A stretch of DNA of 64,000 bases from Thelephora terrestris (GCA_015956445.1 WIUZ02000005.1:1-64000), one strand, 5' to 3'; numbered from the stretch's first letter, positions 43,705-55,770 are shown. Notes: a model not told the origin generated them from the letters alone. Program-made: numbers and translations.

Positions 43705-46700
43705 CTACGAAAAGAATGGCGATATCGCACCGGTCTCCCCGCGACGGTGGTCCTTGAGGGGCCTAGTGGAGCCCGCTCTTTGAGCGGGACGTGGCGGTAG
43801 GTGGGGGGGCGACGGCACTTTCTCGAACGCAAACGGATCGTCGGTTTCCAGGTTGAACGGCGACGGGAAACGGTTGCTGGAGGCTCCTGATAAAATGGCG
43901 TCACTGGCGGAGCCATGTTAAGAGCAAAATATACCTTGGGGATGCCTAAGCGGCTGCCGCGGTGGACGATTGGCCATCACATGTAGCGTAGGAGAGCTCG
44001 AAGCGAGTTCTCCCGACTTTGTATGTACTGCGGTGGAATCCCGATCGCGATGCAAGAATGAAAATCCAGACCCCTGCTGCGCCTTGGACTGCCGGGAGGC
44101 AATTTGTTGGTTCTGACCGTGTGTAATCCTGTCATGGTCCGCGGGAAGTCCATATCTGTGTGAGGACTTGGGTGCTGGGGTGCGAAACAAGGTGGCCGAT
44201 CCGTGATCAAACTGCCGGCTCTCGATTGGGGGCATTTCAGAGAATAGCCGCTGTTGTGGACGATTTTCTTCATCATTCCTCCTGTCCGTCTGGGGAATCG
44301 GAACGTTGAAAGTGAAACTACCAGGGAAGCGTGTGTTGTTGATACCACCATTGTTCGAGGACGCTCTGTCGTCGCTTTCGAGAAAACGGGCGGGATTGGA
44401 CGGTCCTCCAAGTGACCGCCTAGGTGCTAGCGTCGTAGGTCTTTCCAAAAACTTCAAGTCGTTTGGTGCCTTAGCTGCCTCTCCAAGATATTGAGGAATA
44501 AGCTCCCTTAGATTCTCTTTGACAATCTCGCGAATGGTGTTTGAATTGACGGCATCAGAGTGCCTCGTGGGCGAAATCAAATTGCTCCATGTCGATTGGT
44601 ATGGGCGAGGTACCTCTGATGAGGGGCCCTACCCAAGACGTCAGAGTGGAAAGGGACCCAAGCAGACCTCCACTCACAGCCTTGACTTCCATATCCACTT
44701 CGGGATCAAACGATTTCAAGGGCTTCGCAGGAGAGTACTGAACTTATGGCGTGAGGCCGAGTACGCTATGTTGATTTAAAATGGCTGCTAACCTCTTTGG
44801 TCAATTGTGCCGTTTGTACCGTTGGGACGTCGGACTCGGAGGCCAGATATGCGTTCTCATTGACAGCATACGCTTGCTCCTCAGGATTGCTTGAGGTTAC
44901 GATAATCTATGACACTCGTTGAGCTACCCGACGCCGAAAGTTGACATGGTTTGTACCTTTCGCAAGTTTGTCCTTGGCCTCTTAAAAAGGCGAGGTTCTT
45001 CTTGTGCGGAGGACTCCTGGGCGCTCTGGTCAGGGCTGCGAGCACGTTTTTTTGTTGTTGACGGCTGGGGTGGGTTAAAGGACGATGCGGAAGAAGTTCG
45101 AGAACGCAGGGCCCTCCCCTTGCCCTTTGACAAACTTGGCCTGTTAATTTTTTGGGCAGTCGAGGCGCTAGAATCCGATAATCTGTTGCTCCTCTTGCTC
45201 TGGGGCCTTGCCGAAGTGGATGGCTGGTGCCGGTAGTGAGAATCAACACGAATCTCAAGTGACTCAGCCCAGACAAACCTTGACAGGGTCCTGCTCTGTG
45301 ATATCGTAGAACCCAGGGGCCACACTTTGGCTGGCGGACTGGGGCGGTCTGAAGTTCAATGCGAAGTATACCAGTCGGTGGTGGAGATTGTGGGGGTTCG
45401 AAGCGCCCATACTGGACATGAGGTCGGGGTAACTGTCTGCGTAGTCGTTCTTGTTGTCGAGGTGATACCTGTGCCAGGTGGATTGATTGCCGCTCATTGC
45501 ATGAATCAGAAGAGCAGTCGAAGAGTGGATTTGAGCGGAGGTCAAAATATGGCGAAAACATTTCGCAGAGTGGCATCCAGAACACTTTAGCAACGAATAT
45601 GAGGCGACGTGATGGGATGGTGACCCCTGCCCCGGGCGGAAAGTGCATGTTTTGCCGGACTCCTGTGAAACCAACTCAGCCCGTGTCCGATATGTAGATG
45701 ATCCAACCAACCTGCGTTTGAAACCTCCTCCTGTGCAAAATGGAGGCAGCCATGAATATCGAGTGCACGTTGGCAAGGCTCAACTCATCCTCGGAGAGGC
45801 AAAACTTCTCGCTGAGACCCCGGATGTATTCATGCACAACGTCCCTTGTTTCGATGAGCGGACCCAGTTCCCGAAAACGCAGGGGTTGCATGTCTCCGCA
45901 GCTGCAAGCCCGACCGTCCGTGAAACATAGAGGGCAGATGATTGCTTTGTTTCCGTTCCATGCTCCAGTTACGCTGTCCCTTGAACAGGCAGTCTCGCAG
46001 CTGAAAGCGGTTTGAAAAATCTCCCCTCCACAATATGAACAGACGAGATCGACAACGGGTTGCTCATCGAAGGAGGGCAGCTGGTCTTGGAAAGAGGGGG
46101 GTGGGTCATCTTCCGAGTACGCTTCGACTTCGATGACTTCATGCACGAGTTCCAGTAGCCTCTTCATCTCAAGTGCACTCGAGAGCGTCACAATCTCTCC
46201 AGTGCCTCTCAGCTGCTCGAAACGTGAACACATAGCTTGGCAGGCCAGGGATTTGACCGGAAACTTTGCAGGGATACACATTCTACACCACGAGTCAGAT
46301 AGGTAATCAATGGTGCAATGAGGCTCACCGTTGCCGGCGGTAGAAATCATAGAACACCGCAAACTCCAAACCCCGAAGGGTCATTCGAGACCAAAACATA
46401 CTTGCACCAACGCCAGCCCCTTGAAACCGTTGCTGGCGGTAACTATTATGCGGGTGAGCAATCTGAATTATCAAGGCCAGCATCGCAGATACCTTCTTGG
46501 AGGTAGGACGACCAGATCCCCTTTTTTCTGAACACAGACATAAACCTTGAAAGGTGCTTCAGCAAGCTCCCTGAGACTGAGCGTGCGTGGCGTCGGAGAG
46601 CCATCAGATGCACTGAGATGGTCGGAGACGTTCTTAGCGTCATCGGAAGAGGTCATGAACCAAATGATTGAAGTTCCTTTGTCACAGACGCAGAGCAAAT

Positions 46701-47315
46701 GATGATCGGTTGTTCCTTGGTCGCCCTCTCCGAAAAATGTCTCTGGACAAGTGTGAGAAGTGTGAACATTTAATATACAGTTGGCCTGTGACGAACCGCA
46801 ACCACTTGTCCCCAAAACGCAAGAAGCTGTGTCAATTGATTTCGGAAACTCATCTGACCCTCTGTGGGGAAGCAGACAACTTGGCACTTTGAGCGATGTT
46901 TCCAACCACCCTGACCACTCGATAGGGCATGGTAGAACCGATACTGATGCAGGCGTCAGTAGGATCAAGACCAGGTAACGCAGTGAATACCTGGCATAAT
47001 TCCCGGGCCAATGGGATCTGCCCCATCTGGTAGTTCCGCAAAGACATCGTGGATTTAAGATCGCCCAAATCGAGAGGGAGGAGACTGACCGTCGGTACCG
47101 TGCAACGTTCTCAACCAGTTGGTGGAGCCACCGAACGGTGTCTCTGAACCCGTATCCAGGGACACACCCTCAACGACGAACGGGACGCCTTCACGCTCCC
47201 ATTGGAGGCAACTTGTGACAACCTTGTGGATCGGCAAGGTAAACGCAACCGAGTTTGCGCGGATGAATGAGTTTTCTTGCCCGATAAGCGTCTCGATGTT
47301 GAAATCAGTGGGCAT
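43705..47315 (-). CDS. JmjC-domain protein with trailing Cys/His-rich region
   Basis: A multi-exon gene. The N-terminus starts at ATG 47315 with FIRANSVAFTLPIHKVVTSC and GVPFVVEGV. The cupin-like part shows SIIWFMTSSDDAKNVSDHL, LRELAEAPFKVYVCVQKKGD and LVVLPPR (about 46490-46700), then FWSRMTLRGLEFAVF and, across a 46-nt intron, RRQRMCIPAKFPVKSL. A zinc-binding run follows: VCSYCGGEIF, CETAC, ICPLCFTDGRACSCG, then LLKCSGCHSAKCF and STWHRYHLDNKND. The tail is basic, Ser-rich and disordered to PFAFEKVPS and a stop at 43705 (last exon 43705-43886, next 43935 upward). JmjC proteins are mostly Fe/2-oxoglutarate protein demethylases. The iron-binding HxD region around 46740 could not be aligned (I see SHTCPE and DHHLLC), so catalysis is uncertain. 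Exon borders in 46.7-47.1 and 44.5-44.9 kb are provisional. Confidence 0.7.
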
Positions 47316-47672
47316 CTTGAGGCTTGAAGCTTGAAGCATCGGGGTGTAGGCGGGCCGCGATGTAGTCGTTAGCGGCAAGCGATCGCCCGGAAAACGCTTT
47401 AACAACACCGGGCCGCGGTCCAGAAAAACTTCCAAAAAAACACGCGATCTACTATTGTGACCTACTTAATGTTTCAACAACCCACTCTGAGTGACAATTA
47501 CTGCTGCTGGACGACGCAAGTACAAATTCAGTGCCCCCTGTTTGCCAACTCCTCCACCTTCGATTTCGCGCGGACGCAGAACTCATCAATCAAACTTGTC
47601 ATTTCAGCTGCAAACTGCTCGAGATCAACAGCTTGCATGTCCTAAGTTGTTGATTCAGTCTAAAAAATCGAG

Positions 47673-48469
47673 CTATGAGGCAGGGAAAGGGCTGACAGAT
47701 CCATGATCAGGATCCTCCGATGGGCGGCTGGTCCAAGTTGCCGAGGATGGGCCAATGCTCAGGCTTGACGGCACGGCTCCATGGCCATAACGCGGTGCTT
47801 CACGAGAACCTTTGTCTTGGGCCAGCGCCGACGAGCTTGGCCCCGCCATCTGCTGGTTGACAGGGCGTCGCTCCATGCTCATAGGCAATGCCTTTGGATT
47901 TTTGCGTTGATCATACACAGTCTGCTGTAAAAAAAATTAGCCCTAGGCGGTGAAAGCTAAGACAACAACGCACATCGTGAGCCAGCTTTCTGGAAGCCGC
48001 CAAAAGGGCGTTGTCTTCATTGCTATCGGAGCTCAGTTCAAGCACATCGTTGTCGGGGAAGCCTTCCCTCTCGAGTTGGAAGTCTGATTCCTGCAACAGA
48101 GATGGTGAGACCTGCACGATAGCGTCACGTAGGCATGCATCAAAGTGGAGCTCACCACGGGTTCCTTTTTGACCCTGAACGGCGACGACTTGCTGGCTCG
48201 TGACTGAAGCGATGAAGGTGGGTTCATAAGTTGCGATCCTGAGCTCACAAAACGCCAACCTTATCCACCTGGCGACTGGGCTGAGCACCACGCAACGGGC
48301 TTGAGTTACTACTGACTGAAAGAAGTTGCCTCAACGCGAATGGCTGATTGAACGGGAATTTTTACTCACTGTACCTAGCCAGATCTTTCTGCATTGGATC
48401 TGGGAGCGTGATGCGCTCATATGGTGAATGTCGGTTGTTTCGTTTCTCGGGGCGGTCTCCACGATTCAT
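47673..48469 (-). CDS. Hypothetical disordered protein
   Basis: Exons start at ATG 48469 (MNRGDRPEKRNNRHSPYERI, ITLPDPMQKDLARY), with E1 48370-48469 and E2 from 48315. Later exons carry SSPFRVKKEPV, then VSPSLLQESDFQLEREGFP and ELSSDSNEDNALLAASRKL, and a last exon QTVYDQRKNPKALPMSMERR to the stop at 47673. All junctions I propose keep frame. It is charged, Ser-rich, without domains; a KKEP motif and an acidic SSDSNED patch hint at a nuclear protein with a possible SUMO site. The JmjC gene lies downstream on the same strand. No family recognised. Confidence 0.55.
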
Positions 48470-48790
48470 GAGAGCTCGTTCCAACCAGTTGACTCTCGGA
48501 TGCTATTAAGTTGACCCTTTTTTCCTCGTGTTGACCGCCTCGTGTGATCATCCGGACCATAGACATCCCTCGAGGCATGATGCATGATGATGATGAACTC
48601 TCAGGGCGTGATCAACGCCACTCACGAGTCGCTGTTGCGGAAAATGTCTTCCGAGACACAAGTCGAAGAGAACGGAAAGGCGCAAAATTCAGGGGGGTAT
48701 TTTGGGCATTTGATTACAAGTTCACGAAACAGTAATAGAATAGAACGAAACTACCTGGAAAAGAAACTGGGCGCGCATCCTGTTCGTGTG

Positions 48791-49368
48791 CTAGTCGTCC
48801 ATGTCAACATGAGTTGGGCATGGCTTGGACAGCGCTGTGCAAAAAGTGAACTCCGTCACAAATCTAGAAAGCACAGAAAGGTCAGGTACAGCACCCAGCT
48901 CCATGTCGGATAAACTCACCGGGCAATCGCCTTGTTGACGGAAGAGGGATTCTTGGGACGTTTGTAAAAAGGCGTGAATTTCCCGACCTGGACGACTGCT
49001 ATTTCCCCTTTCCAACGCAAACCCTTGCCTACGCTCTCAACGGCCATATTTCTTTGACCGTCTTCCTTCCAATAGGCAGTGATGAGAAAGACGTTCTTAT
49101 CGACTATGACCTTGCAATCGTGGATTTCGTTCCCAGCGATCGGCTGAGAAAACTCATCCTCGACGCGAATGTACCGTGGGTTTTCGAACGTCTCGGCGAG
49201 TGGGACGATGGTTTTGAAGTGAATGGGGAGGCGGCGATGCCTCTGTGAGCGGAAGATGTATCCCTCAGTCGTTCCATCCTCCTTTGGCGCGGTCAGCAAG
49301 GTGCATTTCATTGAGTAGATACAATGGCTCACAATCTCCCCTGTCGGGTGAACTCGAAGAACGGGCAT
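48791..49368 (-). CDS. Conserved hypothetical protein of a divergent pair
   Basis: Exons 48920-49368 and 48791-48863 (56-nt intron) give 173 residues: MPVLRVHPTGEIVSHCIYSM, KEDGTTEGYIFRSQRHRRLP, FENPRYIRVEDEF, VFLITAYWKEDGQRNMAVES, VGKFTPFYKRPKNPSSVNKA and a 24-residue last exon. No known domain; the alternating pattern suggests a small beta-rich fold. It is transcribed away from 49967-50831 across about 600 bp. Its start and promoter are repeated inverted at 63918-64000, and a copy of its last exon lies alone at 39983-40055. So the gene has paralogues, at least one of them cut by the window edge. Confidence 0.65.
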
Positions 49369-50442
49369 TTTGCTGCGATAGAAACGTAGGACCAGAAACA
49401 GAAGAAAACGGGCAGAGACGAGGAGCGAGGAGGGTGACGGCGTGGTGGGCTAGAGGTCGGGCGGTGATTGGTTTATATCACCCGCCTCTCTTCGCCTCTC
49501 TTTTACCTTGCCTGGGCATCGTGCTTGCTCAGAGATGAGATGAGGAAAGAAAAGAAAAGATGATGATAGCGATGGTAAAGACTGAGGAAAGGAAAGAAAC
49601 GAAGACGATAGTGATGGTAAGGACTCAAAGGATCGAAACAACGCGCGATCCTACGATCACCGCCTCTATGACCCGTTCCACAAGAGGCTCAAAGGAAGAA
49701 AGAAAGACTCCTTACCAACCATGTGCGACCCAACATTTACTTATAAACGGCGTTGGCTGGTGGGTTCGATTCACCTTACCACCATGAACAACACCTCCCC
49801 TCGAACGATCTTCTTGCCGTCGTCTGGTGGATATTCCACCTCGCGAATTGTACCAGAGGTTTGTCTCCTGTCCTTCTGCCGTTAGAGGCAACGACGTCCT
49901 GAACTTTTTGTTATTAGTCTATCGACCGACGTCGCTTTCCATTCCGCCGATACAGCATCGACGAGGATGGAGGCCTTGTCTGTAGATCTCGGAACGTCAG
50001 CAGAGAAGCGTGCGTCCGCTCTTTTTCATCCTACTCCGGCTCAGACGTTTGACGTCGTACCCTGTTCGAACAGACGTTCACGACCGTACGGTGCCGGTGT
50101 CGTTCCCACCCGTGACCTGCCACCCCGCTCTCGAACACCCGTCCCCAGCCAATCCCACGCACACCCTTCCGAGTCTGCTGCTGCTGCGCGGACGCTGAAT
50201 AGTATAATCCCAGCGATTGTGCAAAATCCGGAGGCTTTTCGGGAGTCTATCCCTACCATTTGTGCCGAGCACAACATCAATCCAACAATCTTGGAATCCC
50301 TCGTGCAGAATCTGGAGTCTGCGCAACTAGTGGGCAACCCTCCCAAGGATACAGATATGTGAGTCTTTGATTGTAATCTCATGACGTGCAGCTGACTCTT
50401 TGTGTTGTTTCAGCCCTCAAGCTCCCGACCAGCCTCCTGTTA
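49286..50442. repeat. Inverted duplication, left arm
   Basis: Position x here equals 113286 minus x on the other strand at 62844-64000. All stretches I compared, including every open frame on both strands, were identical. Identity stops abruptly at about 50442, inside exon 2 of the + strand gene. The outer end is not seen, because the partner arm leaves the window. Confidence 0.9.
49369..49966. promoter_or_regulatory. Shared divergent intergenic region (bidirectional promoter candidate)
   Basis: About 600 bp separates two head-to-head genes. It contains an imperfect purine-rich direct repeat at about 49560-49640 (ATAGCGATGGTAAAGACT and ATAGTGATGGTAAGGACT) and is fully duplicated in the right arm. 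Promoter elements were not identified individually. Confidence 0.5.
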
Positions 50443-50831
50443 CCTCGCTCAAAGTTCCAGTTCTCGACCCACTGTTCTCACCTGTCATCGTTCCTTACAA
50501 GCAGGAACGACCCTTTGCTTCAGGTTCTCCTGGTACCACAGCCTGGTACACATCCAGTTCCTATGATGACATCCGCACCCCTTCTCCAGGCCTTGATCCC
50601 AAGGTTGGAGATCTGTACGTGCACACCAACAGAGCCGCAGATCGGCACGAGATTTGGCTATTTGACATGAGTAGGAGTTGGAAGCGCGTTACGGATGTGG
50701 CGAAGGTTTACCACCCTGTCATCGCTGACAGAGTTCTTAGCATCCGAGTGAATGGCACTCCAAGCTGGATCACTGCGGCGAGTTACATGACAATCAGGGG
50801 CCGCAAGGAGAAGGCAAAGGCGGCGGAGTAA
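49967..50831 (+). CDS. Conserved hypothetical protein, paralogue 1 (shares its first half with 62.5-63.3 kb)
   Basis: Exons 49967-50358 and 50414-50831 (55-nt intron) give 269 residues. Exon 1 encodes a disordered Ser/Pro/Ala-rich part and a helical segment with ILESLVQNLESAQLVGNPP. Exon 2 carries PQAPDQPPVTSL and then a globular-looking block: GTTAWYTSSSYDDIRTPSPG, VGDLYVHTNR, IWLFDMSRSWKRVTD, HPVIADRVLSIRVNGTPSWI. Compared with the paralogue at 62467-63319, everything up to PPVTSL is identical at DNA level; beyond it only about half the residues match. I believe the second block occurs in other Agaricomycete proteins but know no function. Confidence 0.7.
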
Positions 50832-50849
50832 ATACGACCTTCAAAGTTC

Positions 50850-51355
50850 CAGTTCCCTTACGGAGTTCTAGATAGGTGTTCCTGTTGACATTCTGTTGAC
50901 ACAATGTACTGTGCCTTTGAACCCTACGTTTTAGCAACACCTTCATCAGACCCCTTGCCCAGACCGGGCTCGGGCTCAGCCTCAGCCTTTGCAAGGCTTC
51001 TCTCCCTCGTAAGTTGATTGGGATACACTGCTTACATGTCTCAGCCGCTTCGTTGCCGAAACCCTTAAGCTTCCAAAACCTTTCCACGTCCAAGAAAGAA
51101 AATGCCGGCTCCGTGTCGGCAAAGACCTTGATTGCCGACCGGTATTCTCCGGTATTGATCAAAACTGATTGCTGTCAGCACAACGTTAACGAGCGATATT
51201 TTTCAAATGGCTTCCGGACATGAGTCTGTACACCTACGGTATACCTGTTTGTTCAATGATACGGACTTCAGCTCGCTATGATATCGGGGGAGGGAAAACC
51301 TTGGTGACGGATCGTTCCGGCACAAATATCCCCGGGCGCCAGGATCTGATATACA
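50850..51355. other. No confident gene
   Basis: A minus-strand frame with EYRSAIKVFADTEPAF and DVERFWKLKGFGNEA (about 51040-51160) looks coding-like but is short and unassigned. Confidence 0.3.
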
Positions 51356-52525
51356 TTGTTCACATCGATGGTCGTTTGCACGATCCATCTCCCTTTTACC
51401 CTCAACCGTCTCTGGGGCAGCCTCGCTGATCGACGATTCGACCTCCGCTGCAATTCCATGGGCCTGACATCGCCAATCCAACTCGCAACCCAACGGTCGA
51501 TCACGCTCCAAATGGCCGAGGATCACGAACAATTAATCACACGTTATCTGACTGAGATGAAGACGCTCTTCAAGGAAAACAAGATTCAGCCCATCCACCA
51601 TGCTGCGCTTCATACCGGGGACTTCTTGCGGTTATTCGGTCCAACACACGCTGCTCAAGCATTCGGCGGTGAACGGTTCCTCGAGGTTCTGGGAATGCAA
51701 AATGTTAGCAACAAGTCTGGTACGAGCATCCGTAGTATGTCTAGGATGGTGCAGTCCTCACTTAGACGCAGGGGACCTCGAAGCTACTTTCACCATGAGC
51801 GTTTGCCGTAGTTCAAACCTTCAAGGGATCCTAACTAACGCCAATTTCCCTCAAATCAAACCATCGCTTGATGCATTCCACAAGGTTGCCGATGAGGACC
51901 TTAGGGGAACTCGGTTGGCAGATGAAACTCATTACCCCACCACCAAACCCCCCAAGCCTGTTGAACTCGCTGACGATACCCGCGCAGCAGTTGCTCGTTT
52001 TCTGAACAGAAAGCACTCTGCAGACAGGTACATATACGAGTTATTCAAGTTCCTGGTCTGCCCCACGCACCGCGCTTAGGTTGGACAAGATTTCCATCCG
52101 AGGAGTAATCTTTGCCAGTGAAAAGGCTCTTCGTCGCGATAGTAATGTCATTTTCCGGAGGCTCAGGGCCGGCGGTTCCTCGCATCGGGCTGGAAGGATC
52201 GAGGCAATTTTTTCCCTGTCATATGAGTCCCACTCCCACCCTTGACGTAGGTGACCCAGGCCCCAAGAGCAACATCCTCTTGGTGGTCCAGGAGTGGGCA
52301 GTAGTTGAAGACGAGGATGCTCGATGGAGATATCGACAGTTCGGGTTTGCTGGTGGATTTCTATGTTGGAACCAGGCCATTGCCATTCATGTGGTGGGAG
52401 TTGATAAAATCATTTCACACTTTGCGAGGACGTTCTTCGACCAACGGGAGAGCGAACATTTCCAGGTACTTCCCCTCAACAAGGCATGTAGTTTCGTCCC
52501 CCTTCGATGTCTTGGACTGTGCTGA
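51356..52525 (+). pseudogene. CACTA/EnSpm-type transposase, C-terminal remnant
   Basis: Peptides in order: IHLPFTLNRLWGSLADR, a SLVxAxRxAT-equivalent ending QRSITL, LITRYLTEMKTLF, IQPIHHAALHTGDFLRLFGP, then in another frame GDLEATFTMSVCRSSNLQGI, and after a gap QFGFAGGFLCWNQAIAI with DKIISHFARTFF. This is the conserved C-terminal third (NHHxALHxxxFLRLFGPxHSW...GELE.TM) of basidiomycete CACTA/CMC-type transposases. The catalytic DDE part is absent upstream and the frame shifts near 51740, so it is a dead, truncated copy. Termini and target duplication were not found. Confidence 0.7.
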
Positions 52526-53880
52526 GTTTCTGTAGCACATGGACACATACGAACTTCCGACAAGAACCCAACGATAGTGACAATTGCCCGCGCGATTTGG
52601 TTTCCTTTTATCGCTGCACTGAGATGTCGTAATTACTTAATGATCCCAACGCGGATCCAGCAGAATGAAGTTCCCTGTCGCCTCGAGGTAGTCTAGAATC
52701 AAGCCGGTGGGGGGACGCGACACGCAGGGATAATCCCGAGCGGAGAGAGAAATTTGTGATTTTTAGATCTGGTTCAAGATCTGAACTCGATCAGAGCTCG
52801 TGCCTTGGAGAGAGGTCGGAGTACTCACCCTGAGCGCAGCGCGTGAGAGTTTTTCAAAAAAAAATTGAAACCCGAACCGTCTGGATCGAGACTAGCCTCG
52901 AGGTATCAATTGATCATGTATCTGCATCAATCTGCCGCTGATACCCCAAAACGGGACGGCGATCTTACGTCGATTCATCTCGGGACTTTTGGGCGGTGTC
53001 TCCAAAAATGGGGCTGTTGCACCCAACCGCAAACAAAAAACCTAGTTTTGATGTCCCTGGCGCACATGTCGGTTGCCCAAAATGTAAGTTGTTTCATCAC
53101 CTCGCACCGCAATGCGATTATCCCAAGATTAAAAGCAGTATCCGCGTCAACTCACCGCGGCACGAGGACCTCTCATCTCGCCTTTAGGCTCTTGCCTTCA
53201 ATATGTTTCCAAACGGCTCTCCCGTCCAAAGTGTCTGCGATACCGCGACGGCGGCTGATTCCACCACCTCCCCCATTCTTGTGGATCTCGACAGCCCCCA
53301 ACTCCACCGGTACCACTTCAGCCTGTCGGTCCTCCTTCCGCTTGATTTCGTAGAAGGTTTCCACTTACCAATGGAGCTAGCACGACACTACTGCGGTTGG
53401 TCCTGTCGCTCCTCATCAGGAAAATGAGGTGAGTCTGCAGTCGTTAGGTCTGCTACGTTCTCACTACTATGCACAGAACAATGCTGTCACGGTCGTTGAT
53501 GGCTCAGGCGGACCAGATGTCAAACTACTCAAAGTGCGCGCATGCAGTACTTACGCCTTCTTTCACTAACGGTGCGATAGGGTATTTCTAAGAACAAAAG
53601 ACCAGCCCTTATGGTTCGTCTATCTTCTCGTTCGTCCGGCTCAGCTCGATCCCATCACATACACCCACCCCACCCTGACAGTCCCGTCTGCTTGATCGCG
53701 TGCCTCTCGCCGATTTGGTGCGTCTTGGTCTTTGTTCTTAGCTCTTCTCGACTCAGAGAGACGTATACTCTTGTAGCATTACCTCTCTCGCGGCGATCTT
53801 GAGCAGGTCGAGAGTTATATTCTCGGTCTGGGCCAGGGGGTATGTGCTGTTTTTATCAACTCGTTTAGCTGAAACCAGAC
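52526..53880. other. No confident gene; possible minus-strand relic
   Basis: On the minus strand, 53173-53420 encodes FYEIKRKEDRQAEVVPVELG and ISRRRGIADTLDGRAVWKHI, followed by stops and another coding-like run (WATDMCARDIKTRFFVCGWV). It may be a transposon or gene relic. Not recognised. Confidence 0.3.
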
Positions 53881-53884
53881 TTTC

Positions 53885-54800
53885 ACCAGGCTGGCCTTCC
53901 AGTCGACGAGATCGATCGGGCAGCCCATCGCCTTCTTACTGCATCGAGAAATCTGGTTTGTCCTCTCTCCCCTTCTCACCAACTCAGACAGATACGAGGA
54001 CTCTCTCAGGTTCACAAGGATATTGCAACAGTCATGAGAACCGCCAGAGATGCTGTGGACAATGCCGTCATTGATTACATCCTCCGACATGCAGCTGACG
54101 AAGGAACACAAATCTATGAGCTGGAACCCCTCTTCGGACTTCCAAGACACCACAAGGTCTCATCGGAGCAACAAAGGATCCTGTTGGCCTTCATAGAGAA
54201 GAGGGTGAGTATGCATAGGCTCCAGCCGGTGTCTTTTCTGATGCGTGGCCGCAGTGGATTTACAGCTTTGGTGAGAATCCTCCATCGTGGCACGCCCGCG
54301 AACCAACAGCTTCTCGTCATGTAAGTCGTCAGGCCGGACGTGGTTTTGAACGGCTTTCATGATTTCTTCCAGGGTACCCAAAATGCTCAACCCCATAACT
54401 CAACCAAGGTGCAAGAATCTGCACACTGGGGTCTTTCACTTCCTCACAATCATGCTAGCTCGACACCAGAAGCAGAACTCATTACCGGGTGGAGTTCCTC
54501 ATTTCACTCGCGTCCATACGTTACATGGCGTACGGCGTTATCACTGGCGCGATGATAGCCATCGTCAAGGAACTTCCCCAACCCACATCTACTATCCAGA
54601 CCTACATTGTAACCGCCATCCTCAGACGACACGTTGACTTTGGGTTGGCACATCTCTCCGTCCAGCTGAGATTTCTGGAATCCAATCATGGGGTGTCGGC
54701 AACTGTAGACGTAGTCAGTACGCTTGCGCTTGTCTTCCTAGTGTATATGATCTCCAGGAAGGCGCGTATGGCAGCGCGCATGGGAGGCGGGCGAGCTTGA
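53885..54800 (+). CDS. Hypothetical protein with C-terminal membrane segment
   Basis: Exons appear to run from about 53885 (GLPVDEIDRAAHRLLTASRN) through an acceptor before IRGLSQVHKDIATVMRTARD, to about 54206 (ADEGTQIYELEPLFGLPRHH, QQRILLAFIEKR). A small exon WIYSFGENPPSWHA follows, then GTQNAQPHNSTK. A final exon from about 54470 carries VEFLISLASIRYMAYGVITG and IQTYIVTAILRRHVDFGLAH, then the hydrophobic VDVVSTLALVFLVYMI before a basic tail. Junctions proposed keep frame, but the 5' end and the middle intron are uncertain. No domain recognised. The closing hydrophobic segment resembles the anchors of other genes in this window in position only. Confidence 0.45.
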
Positions 54801-54936
54801 GTAGACGAGTAGGCTGTAGAGTAATCATGTTGAAGTCACCTGATGTTGGTCACGCAAAATCTTTTTCTTTTATCTATACTCGCTTTGGCGTGTCCTCAAT
54901 CCACCGAACACCAGTCGAGTTAAGATCTGATCACTG

Positions 54937-55770
54937 ATGCAACCTCACTACAGATACAAGACAAGCTTGGAGGGACACGATAGTTCGATCATGACCATGG
55001 CATTTTCCCCCGATGGCAATTACCTCGCCGCCGGGAGCACACTCATAGTCTATGCGAAGATGGTCCGGGGTTGGGTCCCTCTCTCGAGATTCGTCGATCT
55101 TTCCCCTTTGACCTCGATTGCCTGGCGCCCGCTTAATAAGAGGATTCTGTACTGTGGTTTTGGGAGCGGAGATGTGCATACCCTGCTGTTACCTCCGACC
55201 AAGGTCAGTGAAACTCTGCAATGAGGGCGTAAGTTGCACCTTGGTACCCCCAGTGGAAGCAATACAGTCTGTGATGACGAGTTGTAGGGTTCGGGTGACA
55301 AAATTGCAGGCACTTATAATCAATTATGATTGCAAAACAGGATCATTATGATCCGCTACGCGTGCCACCCCAGGATGTTGACAACGGTTAGATGTACATA
55401 CATACTTGGTACGAGCACGACGATCACCGAGACAAAGAGTGGTGGGGCTGTGTCCAGGGATCCGGATTGAGCGTGTGAAAAGAGGCGGAGGATTTGTCGA
55501 GATATCGATCGGGTTGTTTAGGTTTAGAAAGTTTCGCGACCGTCTGACAACCTGATATTGATAACACTCACGGTTTATGGATCACCTTGGCGTCACCGCA
55601 TTTCCTTACCTTGGTTCCGGAGGTTGGCCTTCCTTCGATTCAAGGGTGGCATCTCCTTTGCGAAGAAAACCGCGCGGCTGAGAGCCCTCGAATTTACCCG
55701 TTACGTGAGTGATGTCGCAGGCGATGTACGTGCATCGAACGTCGGAGGCTTCAACTCACTCAGTTCCTGA
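54937..55770 (+). pseudogene. WD40-repeat protein, partial
   Basis: Starts MQPHYRYKTSLEGHDSSIMT, MAFSPDGNYLAAGS, then VPLSRFVDLSPLTSIAWRPL and KRILYCGFGSGDVHTLLL, two WD40-like blades. After a possible intron near 55205 only fragments remain (GSGDKIAG; ISFAKKTARLRALEF), with stops between. The order resembles the beginning of the WD40 gene at 58422, so it is probably a truncated relative. Confidence 0.5.

Noticed and set aside
45660-45700. RYVDD peptide on the plus strand, resembling the YxDD box of reverse transcriptases
   Set aside because: It lies antisense to a JmjC gene exon, with none of the surrounding reverse transcriptase motifs.
49750-49785. GGTGGGTTCGATTCACC resembling a tRNA T-arm, duplicated in the right arm
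   Set aside because: Only a four-base-pair stem with an oversized loop, and no D- or anticodon arm upstream.
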